DNA of 11,458 nucleotides from CAZADH01 sp964483805 (GCA_964483805.1 CAZADH010000203.1:1-11458), one strand, 5' to 3'; counted from the first letter of the stretch, positions 1 through 6,519 are shown. Translations and numbers: made by a program. Notes: generated by a model not told the origin, from the letters alone.

Positions 1-1
1 A

Positions 2-763
2 GGCGGCGGTGGTTCCCTGGGCCTCCCTGCACGGCCCGCCGACGCCCCCACGGGTTCGGAGTTCATGGCCCGATTGCGGGCGATGCCGGCGGCCCAGCGG
101 GAACGGGCGATCCTCGACGAGATTGCCCGCGGCAATGTCCCTGACTTCATGCGGCGGTTCCGCGAAGTGCGCGTGACGGCGCGCGGACGCGATGGCCGCG
201 AACACACCGGGACGGTGCGGGTGTTGCCCGACTATCTCTGCGTGGGCACCGATGCCGATTTCATCCGGTTGCCGATGATGCCGCAGACGGCGCAGGCGAT
301 TGCCGACCGTGCCGGGTGCATCCTGCCGACGCGCCAGATCGTCAACGTTGTGGCTGCGCAAGCGCAGGTGCGTCTCAATCCGCAACCGATCGGCAGCGAG
401 CGCGGGGCACTGGCCACGACCGAGCGTCACCAGCGGATGATCGAGACCCAACGGGCCGGTCAGCCGCTCGGCGCGTTGACGGTGGGAGCCAAGAAGGACG
501 TGGTCATCAGCAATCTCATCCCCCAGCGGCCCAATCACGTGGTCATCTACGGTTGGCACTCGCCCAATGGTTCACACATTCAACCGTTGAGCAACATTCA
601 CGCGGCGAGTTACGTCGACTACAGCCATGGCATTCGTCTCGTGTCGGGAACCATGACCGTCGACGGCCGCGAAATGCCGGTTGCCGACGTGTTGCGCGAC
701 CCCGACCTCTGTCGTTTGGTGTCCGATGAAGGCGCGTTGCGGGCGACGCGTTATGGCCGCTGA
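2..763 (+). CDS. Conserved-looking protein of unknown function, 5'-partial
   Basis: The reading frame is open to the left edge, so the true start is probably outside the window. The first in-frame ATG is at 65, but its only purine-rich upstream sequence (GGAG at 58-61) is 3 bases away, too close for a good ribosome site. The codons before it encode a Gly/Pro/Ala-rich stretch starting GGGGS, like a linker after a signal peptide. Numbering from ATG 65, the C-terminal half carries a dense block of likely functional residues: KKD at 143-145, YGWH at 162-165, His171, His179 and DYSHG at 185-189. Such a clustering of His, Asp and Lys suggests an enzyme active site or metal site, but I cannot name a family. 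The next gene starts 16 bases downstream, so the two are probably co-transcribed. The gene is well supported as coding; its function is unknown. Confidence 0.75.
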   Translation, partial: GGGGSLGLPARPADAPTGSEFMARLRAMPAAQRERAILDEIARGNVPDFMRRFREVRVTARGRDGREHTGTVRVLPDYLCVGTDADFIRLPMMPQTAQAIADRAGCILPTRQIVNVVAAQAQVRLNPQPIGSERGALATTERHQRMIETQRAGQPLGALTVGAKKDVVISNLIPQRPNHVVIYGWHSPNGSHIQPLSNIHAASYVDYSHGIRLVSGTMTVDGREMPVADVLRDPDLCRLVSDEGALRATRYGR

Positions 764-779
764 GAATGGAGCAGAACCG

Positions 780-1115
780 ATGAACCGACGTGGGCAATCG
801 ATCGTGATGCTGGTGGTGACCTTGCTGATCGTGGCCGGATGCATGGTTGGCGCGTTGCAGATGATGAACCGCGGGGTGCCGGCCGTGCCCGGCGCCGGGC
901 CCAATGCCACCCCGATCGATGCGGCCAGCGCGGCCGTCTGCGGTGTCAACAAGCAGCAGATTCACAGTGCGCTGCAGATGTATGCCATCCAGAACGCCCC
1001 GATGAAGACTTTGAACCTGGCGGCGCTGAACCTCAAGTTGCAGATGCCGCCCAACAGTCCGTGCAGTTACTCGCTCGACGTCAGTGGCAAGGTGGTGTGC
1101 AAGGCGCATCCCTGA
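780..1115 (+). CDS. Small type IV pilin-like / pseudopilin-like protein
   Basis: This 111-residue protein starts with a short basic segment (MNRRG), then a single hydrophobic helix at about residues 6-25, then a small periplasmic or extracellular domain. The region around residues 54-72, Cys followed by a helix ending in ALQMYAIQN, resembles the helix of pilin-like proteins. The tail has the paired-cysteine pattern CSYSLDVSGKVVCKAHP, much like the C-terminal disulfide loop of many pseudopilins. The RRG|QS junction could be a prepilin peptidase site, but position +1 is Gln rather than Phe or Met, and the usual Glu at +5 is absent, so processing and assembly are uncertain. ATG 780 has GGAG at 767-770, about 9 bases upstream. 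An alternative ATG at 753 would overlap the preceding gene. It could instead be a simple membrane-anchored protein. Confidence 0.7.
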   Translation: MNRRGQSIVMLVVTLLIVAGCMVGALQMMNRGVPAVPGAGPNATPIDAASAAVCGVNKQQIHSALQMYAIQNAPMKTLNLAALNLKLQMPPNSPCSYSLDVSGKVVCKAHP

Positions 1116-1128
1116 GCGCGCCCGACCA

Positions 1129-2280
1129 TCAGGGCCATGCGGTGATGGTGGCCAGGGCGGTTCCCGAAGCAACCCCGGAGGCGACGCAGGTGACGTCGCC
1201 GCTGCCGGCAACAAACCCCCGCTCGAAGTGGGTCCAGACGAGGCTTGGCGTGGTGGTGGCCGTGCCGCTGGCGGTGCTGACAGTGCCGCTGGCGGTGGTG
1301 GCCGTGGTCAGGGTGGCAACGGCATACGACAGGAATACAGTGTATGGCTCGCCACGGACCAGTGCTGGTGTTGCCGTGGCTGGCACGATCTGGACCGTTC
1401 CGCTCGGAATGGTGCCCAAGGTTACCGGCCCGCTGACGCGGTGGGTGCCGGCGCGGATCTCCCAGACCGATGGCGTGCGCGCCGGCAGGTTGTTGCCCAG
1501 CGCATAGACCTGGTCACCTTCGTAGACGATGAGCCGGTCGAAACTGCCGCTGGCCCACGAGATTTGCGGGGTGAGGCTGTTGGTCATGCTGGCGATATTC
1601 AGTGGGGTCAGACCAACCCGGCCGAGGTCGGTGAGTGTGGCCACGATGGCTGCCGTCACGGATCGCGGTTGGTAACCGGAACACGTCAGTTGCGCGGTCA
1701 GCGTGGCGCCTGCCGGCAGATTTGTGACATAGAAGAAGCCGTCGATGCCGGTGGTCGTCGTTTCGCCCCAGGTCGTCACCGTGACGCCGGTGACCGGTCG
1801 TTGCGTCACCAGATCGACGACCGTGCCGGATGCATTGGCGCGGGCGAGCTTCAGTTGCAGCGGCACGTCGGGCAAACTGGCGACAGTGCCGGCAACGACA
1901 AGGACGGGTTGCGACATCGCCTTGTACCAATCGATGCCGGTCGCGGTTTGTGAGGCGAACGCACCAATCACCGTGTGCAGGCCCGGGTTCACCGGAGCGA
2001 GCAGAAACACCCCGCTGGCTCCGCTGTAGACGCGATTGGCTGGCTCGCTCTCGAGGTACACCGAGGCGCCGAGTACCAGGCCATAGGTGGCGGCCTGACC
2101 GGTGGAGCCGGTAACCAGCGCTGCGACGATGCCACGAATACCGGTGGCACCGATGACCGGCGGTGGAACGACGACGTCGCCGTAGGGGTTCCAAGGTTTG
2201 TCGCCCGGGCAACCGGTCACCCACAGTGTTGTCCAGCACGCGCACAGCAACGCGACCAGGCGCAGGCGCCGATGCCGCAT
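1129..2280 (-). CDS. Lipoprotein with carboxypeptidase-regulatory-like beta-sandwich domains
   Basis: The 383-residue protein has a signal peptide of basic start plus hydrophobic core ending in the lipobox VTGC, so Cys24 is the probable lipidated first residue. A Pro-rich linker (about residues 28-43) leads to two domains with the carboxypeptidase-regulatory/Cna-B-like pattern, at about 45-145 (ASVYLE, SGASGVFLL, GLHTVIG) and 148-225 (ASGTVVD, TGVTV, TTTGIDGFFYVTNLPAG). A third beta-rich, perhaps Ig or fibronectin-like region spans 230-322, followed by a Thr/Ala/Ser-rich stretch at 323-346. It is probably an envelope structural or binding protein; no catalytic motif is seen. ATG 2280 was chosen because it gives a proper signal peptide. 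The frame stays open to 2373, but the extra 31 residues are not signal-like. No clear ribosome site precedes 2280. It converges with the pilin-like gene, with only 13 bases between them and no terminator. Confidence 0.8.
   Translation of the reverse strand: MRHRRLRLVALLCACWTTLWVTGCPGDKPWNPYGDVVVPPPVIGATGIRGIVAALVTGSTGQAATYGLVLGASVYLESEPANRVYSGASGVFLLAPVNPGLHTVIGAFASQTATGIDWYKAMSQPVLVVAGTVASLPDVPLQLKLARANASGTVVDLVTQRPVTGVTVTTWGETTTTGIDGFFYVTNLPAGATLTAQLTCSGYQPRSVTAAIVATLTDLGRVGLTPLNIASMTNSLTPQISWASGSFDRLIVYEGDQVYALGNNLPARTPSVWEIRAGTHRVSGPVTLGTIPSGTVQIVPATATPALVRGEPYTVFLSYAVATLTTATTASGTVSTASGTATTTPSLVWTHFERGFVAGSGDVTCVASGVASGTALATITAWP
1262..1296. repeat. Short imperfect tandem repeat, 21-base period, inside lipoprotein gene
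   Basis: The 14-base unit GTGCCGCTGGCGGT occurs at 1262-1275 and again at 1283-1296, 21 bases apart. The period is a multiple of three, and the repeat encodes part of the Thr/Ala/Ser-rich segment (ASGTVSTASGTA) near the lipoprotein C-terminus. Loss or gain of a unit would keep the frame. Confidence 0.6.
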
Positions 2281-2400
2281 GGTGGTCGGGCACCGTGCCG
2301 CGTCACCGCCTGCTGCGCAACGCTTTGTTGCCAAGACGTGTGTGTTGTTGACCATTCGCGTGGATTTTTGCATGGATGCAGTTCGGAAGAAGCCCTGCTG

Positions 2401-2430
2401 ACCCTAGCCCGGCCTGCACCACGGTGTCAA
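2401..2430 (-). promoter_or_regulatory. Candidate sigma70-type promoter for the lipoprotein gene
   Basis: On the minus strand a perfect TTGACA (2430-2425) is followed after 18 bases by TAGGGT (2406-2401), a weak match to TATAAT. Transcription would start near 2394 and give a leader of about 115 bases before ATG 2280. The -35 match is good and the -10 is poor, so this is tentative. Confidence 0.4.
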
Positions 2431-2528
2431 GATTCGGGATCCGTACGCATAAACCGTGTGACGAGAGACGGTGCAAATCAGTTTGTGGTGCGGAGTACAT
2501 CGGTCGAGAAATTATCCCGGTGCAACAG

Positions 2529-2558
2529 TTGCCAGTCGGGACTCCTGTTTGCTAAGAT
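2529..2558 (+). promoter_or_regulatory. Extended -10 promoter for the clostripain gene
   Basis: TTGCCA (2529-2534) is one base from the -35 consensus. After an 18-base spacer comes TAAGAT (2553-2558), preceded directly by TGC (2550-2552), which makes an extended -10 element. The predicted start site near 2565 leaves a leader of about 130 bases. A second TATAAT-like hexamer, CATAAT, lies at 2564-2569 but lacks a matching -35. Confidence 0.6.
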
Positions 2559-2593
2559 TACAGCATAATTCCAGCAGGTCGTTTTTCGTGGTT

Positions 2594-2609
2594 TGCGGCA
2601 ATCGCCGCA
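2594..2609 (+). promoter_or_regulatory. Leader hairpin 1 upstream of the clostripain gene
   Basis: TGCGGC at 2594-2599 pairs perfectly with GCCGCA at 2604-2609 around a 4-base loop (AATC). It lies about 30 bases into the predicted leader. No T-run follows, so it is not an intrinsic terminator. Confidence 0.5.
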
Positions 2610-2621
2610 GGGCCTGACGGT

Positions 2622-2648
2622 ATGAGTTCTGGCGAGTATCACTGGTAG
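2622..2648 (+). CDS. Possible 8-codon upstream ORF in the clostripain leader
   Basis: ATG at 2622 opens a frame encoding MSSGEYHW, followed by TAG at 2646-2648. The stop ends two bases before the second leader hairpin begins. A weak purine-rich site (AGGG at 2609-2612) lies about 9 bases upstream. A random ORF this short is common, so this is only a candidate leader peptide. Confidence 0.2.
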   Translation: MSSGEYHW

Positions 2649-2650
2649 CG

Positions 2651-2669
2651 GGTCCTGGTTTCCAGGGCC
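2651..2669 (+). promoter_or_regulatory. Leader hairpin 2, just upstream of the ribosome site
   Basis: GGTCCTGG (2651-2658) pairs with CCAGGGCC (2662-2669) over 8 base pairs with one T-G wobble and a TTT loop. It ends 12 bases before the AGGAGG site. It may stabilise the messenger or affect translation initiation. No T-run follows, so termination is unlikely. Confidence 0.5.
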
Positions 2670-2681
2670 GATAAGTCGATC

Positions 2682-2687
2682 AGGAGG
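2682..2687 (+). promoter_or_regulatory. Consensus ribosome binding site fixing the GTG start of the clostripain gene
   Basis: A perfect AGGAGG lies 8 bases before GTG 2696. This spacing decides the start and explains why a GTG is used here. Confidence 0.85.
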
Positions 2688-2695
2688 AACAAGTC

Positions 2696-4039
2696 GTGAA
2701 GCGAGTATTGAGTATCCTGGCAGTCGTGGCAATGATCGCCGTGTTCGTAACCCCCAGCTATGCGGCCACCGAAAAAGAGTGGACCTTTGCCGTCTTTTTG
2801 AACGGCCACAACAACCTCGATCCGTTCGCCGTGTCGAACCTCGAGCAGATGGCGCGCGTGGGTTCGAGCGATATCCTCAATATCGTGTCGATGACCGATC
2901 GTGAGTCGAACACCTGCTCGTACCAATACGTCGAGAAGGGCAACATCAAGACCATCCAGGAGCTCGGCTCCGTCGATATGGGCGACTACAAGAAGTTCGT
3001 CGAGTTCGCCCAGTGGTGCAAAGACAACTACCCCGCCAAGCACTACATGTTCATCGTCTGGAACCACGGTTCCGGTTGGAAGAACGCCACCAGCGCGATC
3101 ACCAAGGGCATCAGCTACGATGATCTGACCGGCAATCACATCACCACCGAGCAGCTCGGCATCGCCTGCACCGAGATCAAGAAGATCCTCGGTCACAACA
3201 TCGACATCCTGGCCATGGACGCCTGCTTGATGCAGATGGCCGAAGTCGCTTGGGTCATGAAAGACAACTGTGACTACATCATGGCCTCCGAAGAGACCGA
3301 ACCCGGCGACGGCTATCCCTACGACAACATGCTCGCCACCCTGAAGCCCGGCATGGGCGCTGAAGAGTTCGGCAAGGCCATGGTCAAAGAGTTTGGCAAA
3401 GCCTACACCGGTGGCTGTTTCGGCACCAAAGACGTGACCACCTCATTGATCAAGACCGCCGAGCTCGGCAATGTCAAAGATGCCATCGACGGTTTCGCCA
3501 AAGCCGCGCAGGCCGGCAACTATGCCGCTCAGTTCAAGACCGCGCTGCAGCAGGTCCAGAAGTTCTATTATCGCACCAACATCGACATGATCCATCTGGC
3601 CACCCTGCTCAACAAGAGCATCAACGATCAGGCGATGAAGACGGCGACCCAGAAGCTGATCGACGCTGCCAAGAAGAGCGTTGTCGAGAACGTGGGCACC
3701 GGTTACACCATGAAGAATGCATTGGGCATCGCGGTTTACTTCCCGACCAGCAGCGCCTCGTTCGACAAAGCCTATGGCAAACTGGCCTTTGCGGCAGACA
3801 CCATGTGGGACGAGATGTGCTTCGATTACTACAAGAAGTCTGCGGTGAAGACCATTGTTGCCGACCTGCAGAGTGGCGACACCAACAGCCTGGCCGAGTT
3901 CGTTCGCACCAACAACAGCCCTGAGATCGCCCAGCACGTTGTGACCGCCATCAACTTCGCGGTCTACAGCGAGGGTGGTTTCGGCAAGGCCGTCGAGATG
4001 AGCGTGAAGAACCTCATCAACGAACTGAAGAACAAGTAA
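2696..4039 (+). CDS. Secreted clostripain-family (C11) cysteine peptidase
   Basis: The 447-residue protein starts at GTG and carries a Sec signal peptide (KR, then a hydrophobic stretch, probable cleavage after SYA at residue 23). The mature part begins with the C11 core: TFAVFLNGHNNLD (30-42), the strand MFIVWNHGSGW holding catalytic His124, ISYDD (139-143), and ILAMDACLM holding nucleophile Cys177. MASEETEPGDGYPYD (196-210) follows as in clostripain relatives. Family members usually cleave after Arg or Lys; that specificity is inferred here. The C-terminal part (about 370-447) is helical and Lys-rich, and I cannot name it. The gene has its own promoter, leader and terminator and favours a narrow set of C/G-ending codons such as AAG, AAC and ATC, which suggests high expression. 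It probably acts in the periplasm or outside the cell. Family assignment is firm; the substrate is unknown. Confidence 0.93.
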   Translation: MKRVLSILAVVAMIAVFVTPSYAATEKEWTFAVFLNGHNNLDPFAVSNLEQMARVGSSDILNIVSMTDRESNTCSYQYVEKGNIKTIQELGSVDMGDYKKFVEFAQWCKDNYPAKHYMFIVWNHGSGWKNATSAITKGISYDDLTGNHITTEQLGIACTEIKKILGHNIDILAMDACLMQMAEVAWVMKDNCDYIMASEETEPGDGYPYDNMLATLKPGMGAEEFGKAMVKEFGKAYTGGCFGTKDVTTSLIKTAELGNVKDAIDGFAKAAQAGNYAAQFKTALQQVQKFYYRTNIDMIHLATLLNKSINDQAMKTATQKLIDAAKKSVVENVGTGYTMKNALGIAVYFPTSSASFDKAYGKLAFAADTMWDEMCFDYYKKSAVKTIVADLQSGDTNSLAEFVRTNNSPEIAQHVVTAINFAVYSEGGFGKAVEMSVKNLINELKNK

Positions 4040-4050
4040 TCCTTCAGTAA

Positions 4051-4097
4051 GGCAAAGCAAAACCCCCGGGTCATCGACCCGGGGGTTTTGCTTTGCC
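4051..4097. terminator. Bidirectional intrinsic terminator, 22-bp perfect stem
   Basis: Two arms (4051-4072 and 4076-4097) pair perfectly around a 3-base loop (ATC). The core is GACCCGGGGG paired with its complement. The outer part of each arm reads TTTTGCTTTGCC on its descending side, supplying a T-rich tract on both strands. It lies 11 bases after the clostripain stop and 24 bases after the cheB stop, so it can end both converging transcripts. Confidence 0.93.
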
Positions 4098-4121
4098 ACG
4101 CGACCTGCGGTGCGGTTCGCC

Positions 4122-5201
4122 TCAGATCAGGCCGCCCTTGAGGGCGAGGTCGATCTCCTTGGCGATGTCGTTGATCGGCAGAATACGGGTCACCACGCGC
4201 TCCTCGAGGGCGGCGCGGGGCATGCCGTAGACGACCGAGGTCGCCCGGTCCTGGGCGATGGTCAATCCACCCAACAGATGGATGTTCTTGAGACCGCGGA
4301 CGCCGTCGGCGCCCATGCCGGTCAGGATGACGCCGATGATCTTCTTGCCGAACACCTCGGTGGCCGAGAAGAAGGTCATATCAATACAAGGTGCATACTG
4401 TTGCGTCGGGTCGGCGCCGATGCGAAAGACAAACCGCCCGTCGCTGGTGCGCTCGAAGCGGGTCTGCAGGTCGCCAGGGGCGACGTAGACCACGCTGCGT
4501 TGCAGCACCTCGCCGTCGGCCGCCTCTTTCACCCGGATGGCACACAGGGCATTCAGCCGCTGGGCGAAAGTGTTGGTGAAGCTCTTGGGCATGTGTTGCG
4601 CAATGATCACCGGGGCACTCAGGTTCGGCGGCAGCGACGTGAGAATCTGTTGTATTGCCGGTGGACCACCCGTCGATGCGCCGATGAGCACGACCCAGTC
4701 GATCTGGGTATTGGGCTCGCCCAGGCCGGATCCCGATTTTCCTGATGAATAGGGGACGATGCGCAAACGGCTGACCTGCGGCTTGCTCTCGGCGGCAGCC
4801 CGCACCTTGATCAACAGTTCTTTGCGCAACCCCATGATGTTGAGCGAAACAGTCGACCCAGGCTTGGCGACATAGTCGACCGCACCCAGTTCGAGGGCGT
4901 CGAGGGTCACCTTGGCGCCGTCGAGCGTGAGCGAGCTGACCATCACCACCGGTGTTGGCACCAGTTTCATGATCTCCTTGACCGCGTGCAGCCCGTCCAT
5001 GATCGGCATCTCGACGTCCATGGTAATGACGTCGGGGCGCAGACGCGCCGCTTTTTCGACGGCTTCCTTGCCGTTGCTGGCCGAACCGATCAGCTCGATG
5101 CCCGGATCGTCTTTCAACATACGCTCGATCGCCGTGCGCATGAACGCCGAATCATCGACGACGAGTACACGAATCGTTTTTTTTGATTTGGGGTCGCTCA
5201 T
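4122..5201 (-). CDS. cheB: Chemotaxis protein-glutamate methylesterase/glutamine deamidase CheB
   Basis: CheB removes methyl groups from chemoreceptor glutamates and deamidates glutamines, resetting receptors after stimulation; its receiver domain is phosphorylated by CheA. The 359-residue protein has the normal two-domain layout. The receiver spans about residues 10-125, with acidic pair Asp16-Asp17, phospho-acceptor Asp62 (in MDVEMPIMDG) and Lys113. A linker (135-167) leads to the methylesterase domain with the catalytic triad Ser176 (GASTGGP), His203 (AQHMP) and Asp299 (GMGADG). All key residues are present, so it should be active. ATG 5201 overlaps the cheR stop by 4 bases and lacks a clear ribosome site, so translation is probably coupled to cheR. 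A run of eight A's lies in codons 6-9. It is the last gene of the operon, just before the terminator. Confidence 0.97.
   Translation of the reverse strand: MSDPKSKKTIRVLVVDDSAFMRTAIERMLKDDPGIELIGSASNGKEAVEKAARLRPDVITMDVEMPIMDGLHAVKEIMKLVPTPVVMVSSLTLDGAKVTLDALELGAVDYVAKPGSTVSLNIMGLRKELLIKVRAAAESKPQVSRLRIVPYSSGKSGSGLGEPNTQIDWVVLIGASTGGPPAIQQILTSLPPNLSAPVIIAQHMPKSFTNTFAQRLNALCAIRVKEAADGEVLQRSVVYVAPGDLQTRFERTSDGRFVFRIGADPTQQYAPCIDMTFFSATEVFGKKIIGVILTGMGADGVRGLKNIHLLGGLTIAQDRATSVVYGMPRAALEERVVTRILPINDIAKEIDLALKGGLI
5177..5184. repeat. A8/T8 homopolymer near the start of cheB
   Basis: Eight consecutive T's on the plus strand are eight A's in the cheB coding strand, spanning the codons for Lys7 and Lys8. 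A one-base slip would shift the frame before the receiver domain. It stands out in this GC-rich sequence. Confidence 0.8.
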
Positions 5202-6097
5202 GGGTTTTGTCGGCGCGGTGGTGGTGTGGTCGCACCGCCATTGGCTGTGGCGCGCTTGGTGTAAACGTAGGTGTTCATGCTGCGACAGGGCTGGAACAGC
5301 TCCTGGCGCATCGGCAGGGCTTCTGACTCTCCGAGATACATCACGCCGCCGTCATTCAATAACTGATGAAACACGGCCAGCAGCTCGAGACGGAACGGTT
5401 CGTCGAAATAGATGAGAACGTTACGGCAAAAGATGATATCCAACCCCCGCAGCGACTGCAATGCGGAAAAGTCGCGAAGGTTGAGCCGTTTCCACTGAAT
5501 GTGGGCAAGGATCGCCGGATCGACCTGCCATCCGTCGTTTCTCGCCGTAATGAATGGGGTTTCCGAAAACTGCTGGAGGATCTCGTCGGTCTGGGTTCGG
5601 CTCGAGCGCTGACGGAACAACCCGGACTTCGCTTTGTCGAGGCTCGTGCGGTTGATGTCACTGGCGACGATGCTGATGCCGATTTCGGGGCGCCGTCTCT
5701 TGAACTGCTCGACCATGAACGCCATGGAGCAGGGTTCCTCTCCGGTTGAACAGGCGGCACTCCAGGCTCGCAACCGCGCCGGCACGCTGCCTTGGCTTCG
5801 TTGGCTGGCGAGATTGGGCAGTGTTTCTTCCAACAAATGCCTGAACTGTGCCGGGTGTCGGAAGAAGTAGGTTTCATTGACCGTCACCAGGCTGATCAGT
5901 TCGTCGCGCTCCTGTTCCCCTTGAGGCGACGTCAACAGCGCGTAATACTCGTCGAAATTCGTGAACCCGCGGGTAGCCAGATTCCGGTTGATCTTCTCGA
6001 TCAACCCTTTTTCTTGAATGAGATCGAGGTTGATCCCGGCATAGCTCTTGATCAGAGATTTCACTTCGCCGAAGGCGTGGTGGGAGAGGCGTATCAT
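5198..6097 (-). CDS. cheR: Chemotaxis protein-glutamate O-methyltransferase CheR
   Basis: CheR transfers a methyl group from S-adenosylmethionine to glutamates of chemoreceptors, opposing CheB. The 299-residue protein has the N-terminal helical CheR domain (about 1-75) with TVNETYFFR at 72-80. The SAM-binding methyltransferase domain follows: SAACSTGEEPCSMA at 113-126, ASDINRTSLDKAK at 145-157, FCRNVLIYFD at 223-232 and LGESE at 255-259. Length and motifs are typical. The C-terminus ends in a short Pro/Arg-rich tail (TPPPRRQNP) with no TPR extension. ATG 6097 overlaps the rlmH stop by 4 bases, and the cheR stop overlaps the cheB start in the same way, so the three genes look translationally coupled. 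No strong ribosome site precedes it. No receptor gene is nearby. Confidence 0.96.
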   Translation of the reverse strand: MIRLSHHAFGEVKSLIKSYAGINLDLIQEKGLIEKINRNLATRGFTNFDEYYALLTSPQGEQERDELISLVTVNETYFFRHPAQFRHLLEETLPNLASQRSQGSVPARLRAWSAACSTGEEPCSMAFMVEQFKRRRPEIGISIVASDINRTSLDKAKSGLFRQRSSRTQTDEILQQFSETPFITARNDGWQVDPAILAHIQWKRLNLRDFSALQSLRGLDIIFCRNVLIYFDEPFRLELLAVFHQLLNDGGVMYLGESEALPMRQELFQPCRSMNTYVYTKRATANGGATTPPPRRQNP

Positions 6098-6519
6098 GCT
6101 TTGTGGTAGGGCTCGCCGGCCAGAATACTGAACCCGCGATAGAGTTGCTCAACGAGCACCAGCAGAGCCAGTTGGTGGTTCAAGGTGAAGGGTGACAACG
6201 AAATCGTTTCGCGTGCCGTGTTCCGCACCCGTGGGTCGAGTCCGGCCGCACCGCCAAGACAGAAGGTCAACCGCTGCGTGCCGGCATTGAGCCAGGTGGT
6301 CAGCCACCTGGCGAATTGCATGGAATCACGGGTTTTGCCGTGTTCGTCGAGAGCAACCACGGCGCCCTGTCCGGTCGTTCGCCGCGCCATTTCGTCTTCG
6401 TCCCGGCAGTGCACGATCTGGCAGCGGGCCCGGTCCTGAAATCGGCGCAGATAGCCTTCGGCAAGATCGCGGTATCCGCGTTCGCCGATCTTACCGATCA
6501 TCAGGATATCGATCAACAC
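6094..6519 (-). CDS. rlmH: 23S rRNA (pseudouridine(1915)-N(3))-methyltransferase RlmH
   Basis: RlmH is a small SPOUT-class enzyme that methylates pseudouridine 1915 in helix 69 of 23S rRNA on assembled 70S ribosomes. This 141-residue copy shows the family signatures: LDEHGKTRDSMQFA (57-70), the SAM-binding knot loop FCLGGAAGL (86-94), the helix region ISLSPFTLNHQLAL then LVEQLYR (106-128), and the C-terminal PYHK (137-140). It is somewhat shorter than the roughly 155 residues of well-known homologues, but no key motif is missing. It starts at GTG 6519 with GGAG (6531-6528) 8 bases upstream. It lies 39 bases after the preceding gene and overlaps cheR by 4 bases. Confidence 0.95.
   Translation of the reverse strand: MLIDILMIGKIGERGYRDLAEGYLRRFQDRARCQIVHCRDEDEMARRTTGQGAVVALDEHGKTRDSMQFARWLTTWLNAGTQRLTFCLGGAAGLDPRVRNTARETISLSPFTLNHQLALLVLVEQLYRGFSILAGEPYHKA

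Larger units (their letters stand above)
2281..2695. other. 415-base divergent intergenic region
   Basis: This region lies between the start of the lipoprotein gene (minus) and the start of the clostripain gene (plus). It holds a candidate minus-strand promoter at 2401-2430 and a better plus-strand promoter at 2529-2558. The plus-strand transcript would have a leader of about 130 bases with two hairpins, a possible 8-codon ORF and a strong ribosome site. The stretch 2431-2528 shows nothing I can name. It is more A/T-rich in places than the flanking genes, as expected for a regulatory region. Confidence 0.7.

Noticed and set aside
543..1214. Long open frame on the minus strand opposite the first two genes
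   Set aside because: Its translation is Arg/His/Pro-rich and low in hydrophobic core residues, typical of an antisense shadow in GC-rich DNA. The plus-strand genes there have clear protein features.
2559..2695. Known riboswitch class (for example c-di-GMP or cobalamin type) in the clostripain leader
   Set aside because: I could not find the conserved core of any class I know; only two simple hairpins are visible.
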